Below are positions 16,519 through 25,336 of a stretch of DNA of 64,000 nucleotides, in pieces; position 1 is the first letter of the stretch, and every line of letters starts with the position of its first letter. The stretch is from Bog-532 sp963824545. GTDB taxonomy: Bacteria > Actinomycetota > Actinomycetes > Streptosporangiales > Streptosporangiaceae. A program made the translations under genes and the position numbers. A model generated the notes under the pieces. That model had not been told where the DNA came from. It worked only from the letters and a program-made list of their open reading frames with translations, and made no database searches. The DNA lies in NCBI GenBank assembly GCA_963824545.1, contig CAWGPP010000010.1, positions 13,019 to 77,018 on the forward strand. Direction: 5' to 3'.

Positions 16519-16639
16519 AACCCGGGCCGGGGCGTGCCATTTCTCGGGGGACGGCGGGCGGTTTATCTGTGCAATGGGTTTCGGTGCGGCACCATTCGAC
16601 CGTGGGTCTCCGGGTGGCTCCCGGGTGGGGCGTGCCGGG

Positions 16640-16870
16640 TATAAAGATTGGGGCGCCGCGGACATAAGGCCGGACAATTGGCGCGCGGTGTCGGGATGGT
16701 CGGCGGCAGGCAGGTGACATTGGTGCCATTGGCATGCCACCACAGGATCCGGCCATTCGACCGACGGTGATCCCGGTCGTGACGGACGGTAAACCGAACC
16801 ACCGGCAGGAGGTGCCGTACAGGTGCGTCAGCCCGCGCCCCCGGAGCCGGGCGGCCATCGCGTCCAGCAC
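16640..16870 (-). pseudogene. Small actinobacterial hypothetical, two frameshifts
   Basis: Read across three frames, the minus strand gives one coherent small protein. Frame 1 from GTG 16870: VLDAMAARLRGRGLTHLYGT, then CRWFGLPSVTTGITV. Frame 2: SNGRILWWHANGTNVT. Frame 3: PAADHPDTARQLSGL. Restoring one base at each break turns GG into TGG and TG into TGG, giving ITVWSNGRILWW and NVTWPAADHP. That pattern (LYG, SVTTG, NGR.LWW, WPAAD) matches, as I recall, small hypothetical proteins of actinomycetes. Either a decayed gene or two base-calling errors. The third frame stays open to 16468. Confidence 0.6.
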
Positions 16871-16947
16871 CTCGGCCGGGCGCTGGCGTGGCGGGAACGC
16901 CGCCGGCGCAGGCAGTAACCGGCGCTGTCATCGCGCCGGGGAGCCGC

Positions 16948-17178
16948 TCACGACGGCGGCCCGGCCGGGCCCGCGAGGGCGTCGCGGGGGACCGGGCAGG
17001 CGGCGTAGTCGGCGGTCAGCGCGGCGCGCAGCTCGTCTGGGCCCGCGGCGACTAAAGCGCCGCCGTTATCCAGCCGTTTAGCGACCCATCCGGCCCGCGT
17101 GACCGCAATATCGTACGCTCCGCCCCACTGCCGGCTGAGATTATCCAGAGCGATCCGCATCGTTGTCGTGAGTGTCAT
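16948..17178 (-). CDS. Small hypothetical protein
   Basis: 76-residue protein, start ATG 17178 with GGGAG nine nt upstream; an in-frame ATG at 17187 lies too close to that site. The sequence RIALDNLSRQWGGAYDIAVT, GWVAKRLDNG, AAGPDELRAALTADY has balanced composition and looks like a real folded protein, but I do not recognise the family. It stands next to the broken small gene at 16640-16870 on the same strand. Confidence 0.65.
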   Translation of the reverse strand: MTLTTTMRIALDNLSRQWGGAYDIAVTRAGWVAKRLDNGGALVAAGPDELRAALTADYAACPVPRDALAGPAGPPS

Positions 17179-17625
17179 CCCGGCCATCTCCCGTGTCCGT
17201 CCGCTCCTCGCGATCTGGTCCCGAGTCAAACACTGGGCGTATCAATCCGCAACCTTCTCTTGAGAATTATCGTGGCGAATTGATAAATTGAATTAACGCA
17301 TTTCGGCCCGCATCGGCAGATGCTTTCAGAACGGGTCTGGGATAGCCTCGATGTGAACGGTTCAGGGTGATGACGGCGACGGAGACGACCGGATCGACGG
17401 TGCCCCGGCGGCTGGATGAGGTCCGTCCGCCGGATCAGCAAACCCGTCATCATAGCCCCGCCCCTACGGTGACGTTTCGTAACGAGGTGAATCCTTAAAG
17501 TTGCACCGATGAGCTAGCGACGGTGCCGTTCGTGTCGATAGGGTGGGCCACGGCGCCGTCCCGGACCCCGATGATGCCATCACATCTGGGCTGCTTTGTT
17601 TTAGGCGCCTGGGGGTGATTAGCAC
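17179..17625. other. Gene-free region
   Basis: No supported gene. The stretch 17240-17300 (TTGAGAATTATCGTGGCGAA, TTGATAAATTGAATTAACGC) is far more AT-rich than its surroundings and probably holds promoters for the divergent neighbours. Confidence 0.4.
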
Positions 17626-18646
17626 ATGGTCCAGCCTCCACAGGAAGCTTGGGGCTATTGTCCAGTACGGTGGCTGAACCGGCATGCGATCGTGGCGGTG
17701 CCGGAGCATTTCGATCTGACCAACGTCCGCGAGATCCGCGAGCAGTTGCTGGCCATCGTCAACCGCGAGGTGCTCGTCCTCGTGGTGGACATGAGCGAGA
17801 CGGTCTCCTGCGATCACGCGGGCAGCGACGCCCTGGCGCGGGTATACCAGCGCGCGCTGGCCAGCGGCACCGAACTGCGGCTGGTGGTCACCGGGGCGCT
17901 CGTACGGCGGGTGCTCAGCATCAACGGTGTCGATCGCCTGATATCGATCTACCCGACCGTGGAAATCGCCCTGGCCGCCACCGTGCCCGCGGAGAGCGCC
18001 TGGGCGGTGCTGGCCGGTGAGGCCGTCGACGTCGGCGTGGAGGTGGCGCTGCTGGATCCGGCCGGCGTCATCGAGGCGGTCAACGAGCCGTGGCAGGCGT
18101 TCACGTTAGCGAACGGCGGTGATCTCAGGCGGGTCGGGGTAGGCGTGTCCTACCTGGATGTGTGTGACACCGCGGGAGACGATCCGGGCGCCCGGCAGGC
18201 GGCCGGCGCGATCCGCGCGGCGCTGGCGGGCGACCTGCCGGGCACGCTTACCCTCGAGGTGCCCTGCCACAGCCCGCGCACCGTCCGCTGGTTCGACATG
18301 CTCATCTCCGCTCGCCGGGACGACGACGGGCGGATCGTCGGGGCGGCGGTCACGCTGTCCCTGACCCGGTCCCGAGACGCGCGGCCTGCTGCATCCGGGC
18401 GCGTACAACGCCAGCTGCCGGGATCTCCTCCTGGGCCTCACCAACCGGTTGTTCAGCTTGGGCCTGGACCTGCAGGCCGGCGTGCGCCAGGCCGAAGACC
18501 CGCTCGCCACCCGGCTGCGGCGGGCCGTCGGCGAGCTGGATGACATCATCCGCGATGCCCGTTCGGCGGTCTACCGGGCCGGGCCAGCCCCGGAGCAGGG
18601 CAGGTTAGCGCCCATGAACCATCATGCGGCGCATACGCGCCGCTAA
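17626..18646 (+). pseudogene. STAS-PAS protein with kinase-like C terminus, frameshifted
   Basis: From ATG 17626 the frame encodes a STAS domain (about 20-115, VVDMSETVSCDHAGSDALAR), then a PAS-like domain (about 135-250, ALLDPAGVIEAVNEPWQAFT), ending in AAVTLSLTRSRDA. It then degenerates into arginine/proline-rich sequence. In another frame from about 18,365 the continuation is clear: RGLLHPGAYNASCRDLLLGL, TNRLFSLGLDLQAG, RRAVGELDDIIRDARSAVY, stop at 18646. This is a HisKA_3-like dimerisation helix pair of the DevS type. So one frameshift lies at about 18,362-18,400. The restored protein lacks the phosphoacceptor His (RDLLL where RDLHD is usual) and any ATPase domain. Confidence 0.72.
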
Positions 18647-18683
18647 CATCTGCGTCATAGACGACCAGGATGATGCCCGTGTG

Positions 18684-20468
18684 ATGGGCACATACGCGGA
18701 CTGGCGGGGGCACGTCATCGTGTGCGGCCTGCACAGCGTCGGCCTGCGTATCGTCGAGGAGCTCAACCTGTCCGGCGTGCCCGCCGTGGTCATCGACGAT
18801 CACCCGGATCCGGCGCTCGCCCGTCAGCTGGCCGGCTGGGGCGTCCCGCACGTGCCGGCCAGCTCCCGGTCGGCCGCCACCCTGGCCGGCGCGGGCCTGG
18901 CCGGCGCGACCGCCGTCATCTGCGCCCTCGACGACGACCTGGTAACCCTGGAGACAGCGCTGCTGACCCGTGAGCTGCGCGCCGACGTGCGGGTCGTGGT
19001 CCAGCTCGGCAATCCCGCCGTGGGCCGGGCGCTGGCCCAGATCAACGTGTCCGTGCTGGACGTGGCCGGGCTGTCCGCGCCGTCCATCGCGGAAGCGTGC
19101 CTGCGGTCCGGCATCCAGGAGATCCCGCTGGACGGCGAGCGCTTCCTGGCCGCCCGCACGACGGCGCCACGGCGGGCCACCCTGCGCGAGCTGTACGGGG
19201 CGCTGGCCCCGGTGGCGGTGCTGCCCGCGGACGGCGAGGACGCTGCGATCTGCCCCGGCCGCGACCACGTGGTGGCCGCCGGCGACCGGGTCACGCTGTT
19301 CGCGACGCCGGAAGAGCTGCGCACGGCCGGGATCAGCGCGCAAGTCCGCTACCCGGCGCACGCCCGGCCGTTCAGCCCGGTGCGGCGGGCCCGGCACATG
19401 GCGGTGTCGGTGCTGCGCGCCGTCGCGGACCGCCGGATGGCCACCGCCCTGGCCGCCCTGGTCGTCGTGCTGATCGCGTCCACGACGATCCTGCATATGA
19501 CGTACCGGACCCCGGGCCCGGGGCGGCTCTCGGTGCTGAACGCGGCCTACTTCACCGTCGAGACCGTGACCACGGTCGGCTACGGCGACTTCTTCTTCCG
19601 CGGCCAGTCGCCCGCCCTGATGGCCGGGGCCATCTGCCTGATGCTGCTCGGAGCGATGTTCGTCGCGGTCTTCTTCGCCATGCTCACCAACATGATCGTC
19701 AGCCGCCGCCTGGAGGAATCGCTCGGCCGGCAGCGGATCACCGGGCTGAGCGGGCACGTGATCGTCATCGGCCTCGGCACGGTCGGCACCCGGGTCATCC
19801 AGCGCCTGGTGGCCGCCGGCCGGGACGTGGTGGCGGTGGACAAGGACGAGAGCAACCGCCGGCTGGGCCCGGTCCGCGCGCTGGGCGTGCCGGTCATCAT
19901 CGCCGACGCGACGCTGCCGCAGACGCTGGAAGCCGCCAGCCTGCCGAACGCCGCCGCGGTGGCCGTGGTCACCAGCGACGACCTGGCCAACCTGGAGACC
20001 GGGCTGGCCGTCCGCGATCAGCTCGGCGAGCGGTGGAAGAGCGTGCCGGTCGTGCTCCGCATGTTCGACTCGCCGTTCGCCCGGTCCGTCCGGCACAATT
20101 TCGGCTTCTCCGCGGTGCGCTCCACCGCCGCGCTGGCCGCGCCCTGGTTCGTCGGCGCGGCGCTCGGCCTGGACGTGCTCAGCACGTTCTACGCCGACGA
20201 CCAGCCGCTGCTGGTCGCGCGGCTGACGGTGACCCCCGGCGGCGGGCTGAACGGGCTGGCCATGAGCGACGTGTCGGCCCGGACGCGGGTGCTGGCCATC
20301 CGGCGTGCGGCCGACGATCAGCTGCTGGAGCATCCGCCGCGCCGGGGCACCCGGTTCCGGGCCGGAGACCGCGCCTACCTGATCGGGCCGTACGAGGAAC
20401 TGCTGGCCGTCCTGCGCCAGGACCGTCCCGCCCCGCAGGGCACCGCGATCCTGGACACCGCACCCTAG
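18684..20468 (+). CDS. Potassium channel with RCK domains on both sides of the pore
   Basis: About 594-residue membrane protein. An N-terminal RCK/TrkA-N domain (HVIVCGLHSVGLRIVEEL) has a TrkA-C-like part. Two membrane helices follow (ATALAALVVVLIASTTILHM and LMAGAICLMLLGAMFVAVFF) flanking the pore loop with selectivity filter TVGYGDFF. A second RCK domain (HVIVIGLGTVGTRVIQRL) and a second TrkA-C end the protein. The second Rossmann motif is intact (GLGTVG); the first has His where the second Gly is expected (GLHSVG). It would conduct K+ with gating by nucleotides or ions bound to the RCK domains. I prefer ATG 18684 because the core begins straight after; an in-frame ATG at 18624 would add 20 residues. 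Confidence 0.9.
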   Translation: MGTYADWRGHVIVCGLHSVGLRIVEELNLSGVPAVVIDDHPDPALARQLAGWGVPHVPASSRSAATLAGAGLAGATAVICALDDDLVTLETALLTRELRADVRVVVQLGNPAVGRALAQINVSVLDVAGLSAPSIAEACLRSGIQEIPLDGERFLAARTTAPRRATLRELYGALAPVAVLPADGEDAAICPGRDHVVAAGDRVTLFATPEELRTAGISAQVRYPAHARPFSPVRRARHMAVSVLRAVADRRMATALAALVVVLIASTTILHMTYRTPGPGRLSVLNAAYFTVETVTTVGYGDFFFRGQSPALMAGAICLMLLGAMFVAVFFAMLTNMIVSRRLEESLGRQRITGLSGHVIVIGLGTVGTRVIQRLVAAGRDVVAVDKDESNRRLGPVRALGVPVIIADATLPQTLEAASLPNAAAVAVVTSDDLANLETGLAVRDQLGERWKSVPVVLRMFDSPFARSVRHNFGFSAVRSTAALAAPWFVGAALGLDVLSTFYADDQPLLVARLTVTPGGGLNGLAMSDVSARTRVLAIRRAADDQLLEHPPRRGTRFRAGDRAYLIGPYEELLAVLRQDRPAPQGTAILDTAP

Positions 20469-21372
20469 GTGTACCAGGCCAGGAGGTTGGGGAGCGTAGT
20501 CGGCGATATTCACTGACTATGCTCCCCAACCTCCCGGGCTTCGGGGGCGGGGCGTATAAGGCGGACACTTCTTCGGCTACCACCACCATCTCCTCTAGCA
20601 GGGGGCCGCCGAAGGTCGTCGCCATGGCCACGTCCGAGGCGTCCCGGCCCCGGCCGATCAGGATGCGCCCCTTGCGCCGCTGGTTGTTGCGCGGATCGAA
20701 GGTCCACCACCGGTCGCCCAGCCAGACCTCCATCCACGCCGCGAAGTCCATCGGCGCCGGATCGGGCGGCACGTCCATGTCCGGCAGGTACCCGAACACG
20801 TACCGGGCCGGGATGTTCAGCGCGCGGCAGAACGAGATCGCCAGGTGCGTGAAGTCACGGCAGACCCCGCGCCCGGACGCGTACACGTCGGCCGCCGTCG
20901 AGGTCGGCGTCGAGCTGCCGTAGGCGAACGTGAGGTGGCCGTGCACGTAGTCGCAGATCGCCTGCACGCGGCGGTAGCCGGGCGCCAGCGCGCCGAACTG
21001 GGACCACGCCTCGTTGCCGAGCACGTCCGGCAGGCAGTACCGGCTGGGCAGCGTATACAGCAGCGTGTCGTCGGGCAGCGCGTCCGGCGGGATCTCCGGC
21101 GCGCCGACGTCGGCGTCCTCGGCCGCGTCCGGGACGGTGGCCACGGCGGCGTAACGGAAGTGCGACCGGCCGGGCGGCAGGATCGCCCGGGTGCACGGGT
21201 TGCCGTAGAGATCGGTGTAGTCCCGCAGCGCCATCTCCGGCTCGGACCCCATCTCCTCGCCGGTCAGCGTGATGTCCGGGTCGTTGCGCGGCTCGACGTG
21301 AAAGACCACGGGCGTACCGATCTCGGCCACGTAGGTGAAGGTGCACCCGATCTGGATCCGCCGCGTCTGCAT
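20179..21372 (-). CDS. Transglutaminase-like protein, 3' end probably damaged
   Basis: Transglutaminase/protease-like protein (COG1305 type), probably cytoplasmic. ATG 21372 (MQTRRIQIGCTFTYV) follows a GAGGATGGG site. The N-terminal beta domain is followed by the catalytic Cys region SGRGVCRDFTHLAISFCRAL and RYVFGYLPDMDVPPDP, then MDFAAWMEVWLGDRWWTFDP with the Asp. The His expected before AW in transglutaminases is Ala here. After about residue 275 (LLEEMVVVAEEVSALY) the frame runs on through a strong terminator hairpin and 290 nt into the convergent channel gene as arginine/proline-rich sequence. All three frames first meet a stop only inside the hairpin, so the natural end has probably been lost to an indel near 20,540-20,600. 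Confidence 0.82.
   Translation of the reverse strand: MQTRRIQIGCTFTYVAEIGTPVVFHVEPRNDPDITLTGEEMGSEPEMALRDYTDLYGNPCTRAILPPGRSHFRYAAVATVPDAAEDADVGAPEIPPDALPDDTLLYTLPSRYCLPDVLGNEAWSQFGALAPGYRRVQAICDYVHGHLTFAYGSSTPTSTAADVYASGRGVCRDFTHLAISFCRALNIPARYVFGYLPDMDVPPDPAPMDFAAWMEVWLGDRWWTFDPRNNQRRKGRILIGRGRDASDVAMATTFGGPLLEEMVVVAEEVSALYAPPPKPGRLGSIVSEYRRLRSPTSWPGTPRVRCPGSRCPAGRDGPGAGRPAVPRTARSGRRGLRPGTGCPGAADAPAADRRPHAGWPAPASGPTRRSWPARSARRRGSPSAARPAAAGRRRRTC
20484..20532. terminator. Bidirectional hairpin between convergent genes
   Basis: An 18-bp inverted repeat with one mismatch, AGGTTGGGGAGCGTAGTC and GACTATGCTCCCCAACCT, with a 13-nt loop, 16 nt after the channel stop. It lacks a U tract, as is usual in actinomycetes, and would serve both converging genes. 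Confidence 0.78.
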
Positions 21373-21552
21373 CGTCCCATCCTCGTCGCGTGATGTTTCC
21401 GGCCGGTTACCGGGGTGCCCGGTATGCCGGGATTCGCCGGCGGCGCCGGGTCCGCCATGGCGGTCCGCGCCGCGCATCCCGCCCCATCGGACCTGGTGTC
21501 GCCGTCGCGCCTGGTATAGCGGTCGCGGGCGGGAGGAGCATATCGTCACGGG

Positions 21553-22221
21553 ATGAGCGAAAGGCTGCCGCTGTTCCCGCTCGGCACCGTTCTGTTTCCC
21601 GGCCTGCTGCTGCCCCTGCACATCTTCGAGGACCGCTACCGCCAGCTCGTGCACGAACTGCTGGACGGCCCGGAACCGCGGCGGTTCGGGGTCATCGCCA
21701 TCAGGAAGGGGCGGGAGACCGGTATCGAGGGTGTCTCGTCGCTGTACGAGGTGGGGTGCACCGCGACGCTGCGCGAGACCGAGGAGCACGAGGACGGCCG
21801 GTTCAACCTGGTCACCGTGGGCACCGACCGGTTCCGGCTGAAGGCGCTCGACGAGTCGCGCCCCTACCTGCAGGGCGACGTGGAGTTCCTGGCCGAGGAC
21901 GCGGGCGACTCGGCCGCGGCCGGGCGCGCCGCCAGCCTCGTCGCCGCCTCGTTCCGCGACTACCTCGCGGTCCTCGCCGCGCGCGGGCTGGCCCAGGTCA
22001 GCGTGCCCGACGTGCCAGAAGAACCCGTCCTGCTGTCCTACCTGGTCGCGGCGACCATGATCATTGACCTGCCGGACCGGCAGGGCCTGCTGGCCGAGCC
22101 GGACTCGCTCAGCCGGTTGACGGCGGAACGGTCGTTGCTGCAGCGTGAGACGACGATGCTGCGCACCCTCACCGCCCGCCCCGCGCCCGACCTGCGGTAC
22201 GCCCCCTACAACCCCAACTAG
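21553..22221 (+). CDS. LON peptidase substrate-binding domain protein
   Basis: 222-residue stand-alone protein with the LON N-terminal (PUA-like) substrate-binding domain and no ATPase or peptidase part. The start LPLFPLGTVLFPGLLLPLHI and FEDRYRQLVHELL are diagnostic; the helical C-terminal half contains DRQGLLAEPDSLSRL and TTMLRTLTAR. Such proteins are widespread in actinobacteria and of unknown role, probably peptide or protein binding. ATG 21553 lies in the divergent gap with the transglutaminase-like gene, preceded by GGGAGGAG about 15 nt upstream. Palindromic repeat C begins 11 nt after its stop. Confidence 0.9.
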   Translation: MSERLPLFPLGTVLFPGLLLPLHIFEDRYRQLVHELLDGPEPRRFGVIAIRKGRETGIEGVSSLYEVGCTATLRETEEHEDGRFNLVTVGTDRFRLKALDESRPYLQGDVEFLAEDAGDSAAAGRAASLVAASFRDYLAVLAARGLAQVSVPDVPEEPVLLSYLVAATMIIDLPDRQGLLAEPDSLSRLTAERSLLQRETTMLRTLTARPAPDLRYAPYNPN

Positions 22222-22231
22222 CGTCCCCCGC

Positions 22232-22345
22232 GCTTACGGGCAGACTTTTCGTCACATGCTGCCGAAAACTCTGCCCGTAGTGTGGATGTCGCTGCGGGAC
22301 GCCGCGCAGCCGTGGATATCCGGGGGATTTCGCGGTCAGGACGGG
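22232..22345. repeat. Palindromic repeat copy C with conserved flank
   Basis: The 45-bp core (22235-22279) is a 17-bp stem with one mismatch, TACGGGCAGACTTTTCG and CGAAAACTCTGCCCGTA, with an 11-nt loop. About 60 further bases (CGCTGCGGGACGCCGCGCAG onward to about 22345) align with the minus-strand flank of copy D at 38380-38489. The element is therefore about 105-110 bp, more than a bare hairpin. Confidence 0.85.
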
Positions 22346-22384
22346 CCCTCACCAGGGACGGGCGAAGGCACAGAACACGGCTAG

Positions 22385-25299
22385 CTAGCCAACGCGCACC
22401 GGAACCGACAGCGGGAGATCCCGCGACGAGCGGCCCACCTGCACGGTGAACTCACCGCCCGGCCAGACCCAGCCGCCCGCCTGCTCGTCGTAACGGGCGA
22501 ACGCGCGGGCCGGGATGCACAGCCGGACCTCGGCCGTCTCACCCGGCGCCGCGGCCGCCGCCCCGAACGCGGCCAGCGTGCGGACCGGCCGCCCGGCCTC
22601 GGCTCCGGCCTCCGCCGCGGCCCCAGGCGGGGGCGCCACGTAGGCCTGGACGACCTCCCGGCCGCGCCGCGTCCCGGTATTGCGCACCACGACCGCGAGC
22701 TCCACGTCCTCGCCCGGGCCGATCCGGATCCGGCCGCCCGCGTCCTCGCGGGCGCTGCGTCCCGCCCCGGGCCCGGCGACATGGCCAGGCCGGGCCGATT
22801 CCAGCGCCCAGCTGGTGTAGCCGAGGCCGTGGCCGAACGGGAAGCGCGGGGACGTTCCCCCCGGTCGAAGCCGCGGTACCCGATGAGCAGCCCCTCGGAG
22901 TACCGCAGCTGGCCGTCCCGCGGGACCGCGTGCAGCACCGGGCAGTCGGCCTCGGCGGCCGGCAGCGTGACCGGCAGCCGCCCGCCCGGCTCCACCGCGC
23001 CGAGCAGCACGTCGGCGAGGGCGTCGCCCATGGCCTGGCCGCCCAGCCAGGCGTACCCCACCGCGGCGGCCTCGTCCGCCCACGGCATCAGCACCGGCAT
23101 GCCCGCGTTGACGACCACGACCGTCCGGTCATTGACCGCCGCGATCCGGCGTACCAGCTCGTCCTGGCGGCCGGTTAGCGCCAGCCCGGGCCGGTCGAAC
23201 CCCTCGCTCTCTGCGGCCGGCGCCGACCCCACGATGACGATGGCCGCGTCCGCGCCGCGCGCGGCCTGCTCGGCGGCCGCCAGCAGCGCGTCCTCGTCGG
23301 GCGCGGGGACCACGCCCAGCCGGATGGACACCGGCCCGGGTGCCCCGCCCGACGGCAGCAGCGCCACCTCGATCTCGGCCTCCTGGCCGACGCGCAGCGT
23401 GACGGTGGCGCGGATCTCGCCGGGGCGGACCATGGCCTCGACCGGGTCCGCCGGGTCGGGGGTGATCCCCTCGGCCAGGCCCGTTCCGTTAACAAACAAT
23501 GCCAGCCGGCCGACACCGCCAGCGCCGATCAGATGCGCGCCGTCGCGGTCCGCCCGGAACCGGGCCCGCAGCAGGATCCGGCCCTGGCCACCCCAGCCGA
23601 TCCCGTCCGGGAGGCCCTCCCACCAGGTGAACATGGTGGCCGCGCGGTGTTCCGCCGCGATCAGGTGGCCGTCCGGGGCGCGGAACTCCAGCCGGGTGCC
23701 CGGCTCGCCCGTGTCCGGGTCGGTCAGCGAGCCGGGCGGCGGTTCGGGGACCGCCTCCCAGGTGACGCAACCCGGCTCGGCGATCACCTGCGCGCGTCCG
23801 GCCAGCGCCGTGCGCAGCGCGTCGGCCGGGCGGGACACGCTGACCTGGTTGACGGCCGCGCTGCCGCCGCCCTGGGAGACGGGGGCCAGCGCATTCGGGC
23901 CGATGACGGCCAGCGTGCGGAGCGCGTCCGGGTCGAGGGGGAGCACCCCCCGGGGGTTGGCCAGCAGGGTGAACGCCGCCGCCGCGGCTCGCCGTAGCAG
24001 CGCCGGATCCGCCAGCGCTCCCAGCGCTCCCAGCGCTCCCCGCCCGGCCCGGCCGTTTGCGTGCCCGTCGGCCCCGTCCAGCCCTTTCGGGTCGTTCAGC
24101 CCCTCCAGACCGTCTAGTCCCTGAGGCCTGTCCGGCCCGTCTAGTCCCTGAGACCCACCCAGTGTGTCCAGTCTCTGAGGCACGTTCAGCCCGTCTAGTC
24201 CCTGAGGCCTCTCCAGTCCTTCAGGCCTCTCCAGTCCCTCAGGCCCCTCCAGTGCGCCGACCTGGCGGGCCAGGTGCAGGACCCGCCGGACCTTGTCGTC
24301 CACGACGGCCTCCACGATCCGCCCAGCGCGCACGGCGTCCGCCAGTCGGCCGCCCCACGGCCCGGACGGCCCGGGCATGGCCAGATCGAGCCCGGCCGCC
24401 GCGGTTTCGTCGGTGCGACGGGCCGCGTGCCAGTCGGACACGACGACGCCGCCGAACCCCCATTCGTCCTTGAGCACGGCCGTCAGCAGCGCGGCGTTCT
24501 CGGTCATGGTCGCCCCGTTGACGGAGTTGTAACCGGCCATCACGGCCAGCACTCCCGCCTCCCGGACCACCGCCTCGAACGGGACGAGGTATAGCTCACG
24601 CAGCACGTGCGGGGCGACTTGGACGTTGCAGGTCCAGCGCTGCGTCTCGGAGTCGTTGCAGACGAAGTGCTTGGCCGCGCACGCCACGCCGGCGCTCTGC
24701 ACGCCGCGGACGTAGGCGACCGCGATCCGCGCGGTCAGCACCGGGTCCTCGGCGAAGCACTCGAAACCGCGGCCGCCGAGCGGCGTGCGCATCAGGTGGA
24801 TGGTCGGCGCGAGCAGCACGTCGATGCCCTTGCCGCGCGCTTCGGCGCCGAGGGCCGCGGCGACCTCCTCGACCAGGCCGGGATCCCAGGTCGCGCCCAG
24901 TGCCGACGGGCACGGCAGGCTGGACGACGGGGCGCGCTCGTCCATGGCGACGCCGCGCACCCCGGCGGGTCCGTCGGAGAACGCCATCGGCCGCAGCCCC
25001 GCCGTGGCGTCCCCGGCCGTCCGCCAGTTGTCCGCCCCGGTGAGCAGGCGCACCCTGGCGTCGAGCGGCAGCGCGCCATCGCGGAGGCCGGCCAGCGACG
25101 GTGGGCCGCCGGGGGAGGCGGCGGGCGTCGGCGGGCCGCCCGGGGAACCAGCAGACGGCAGGCCGCCCGGGGAACCAGCAGACGGCGGGCCGCCCGGGGA
25201 AGCGGAGGCGGAGGCGGCGTGCGGCAGCGGGGCCGGGTGAGCCCTGCGGGCGGGTGCCGTGCCGGGGCACGGAACCCGCCCGTCGCGGGTGTTTTCCAT
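22385..25299 (-). CDS. Family 3 glycoside hydrolase (beta-glucosidase type), one frameshift
   Basis: Large GH3 enzyme hydrolysing beta-linked oligosaccharides from the non-reducing end. From ATG 25299: an N-terminal tail of PGGPPSAGS repeats, then the TIM-barrel part with FSDGPAGVRG, KHFVCNDSETQRW and nucleophile Asp in GVVVSDWHA; a repeat tract (GLERPEGLERPQGLDGL type); a second domain (LLANPRGVLPLD); a PA14-like insert (MFTWWEGLPDGIGWGGQGRI); and a C-terminal fibronectin III-like domain. At 22856-22861 a run of six C breaks the frame: GYRGFDRGE in one frame must join TSPRFPFGHGLGYTSW in the other, which runs to 22385. No secretion signal is seen, so it probably acts on imported sugars. Last gene of the LacI operon. 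Confidence 0.88.
25080..25215 (-). repeat. 24-bp repeats in the GH3 N terminus
   Basis: Near-identical units containing GCCGCCCGGGGAACCAGCAG recur about four times and encode the disordered PGGPPSAGS tail of the GH3 protein. A second repeat tract of similar character (CAGTCCCTGAGGCCTCTCC type) lies at about 24080-24250 within the same gene. Both are in frame. Confidence 0.75.
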
Positions 25300-25336
25300 C
25301 AGGTGATCCGGTTGATTACTCCTCCAGCTCCCCAGG

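Noticed and set aside
18546..20513. 655-codon open frame on the minus strand opposite the K+ channel
   Set aside because: It is a GC-skew shadow of the channel gene; it is Arg/Gly/His-rich without any domain.
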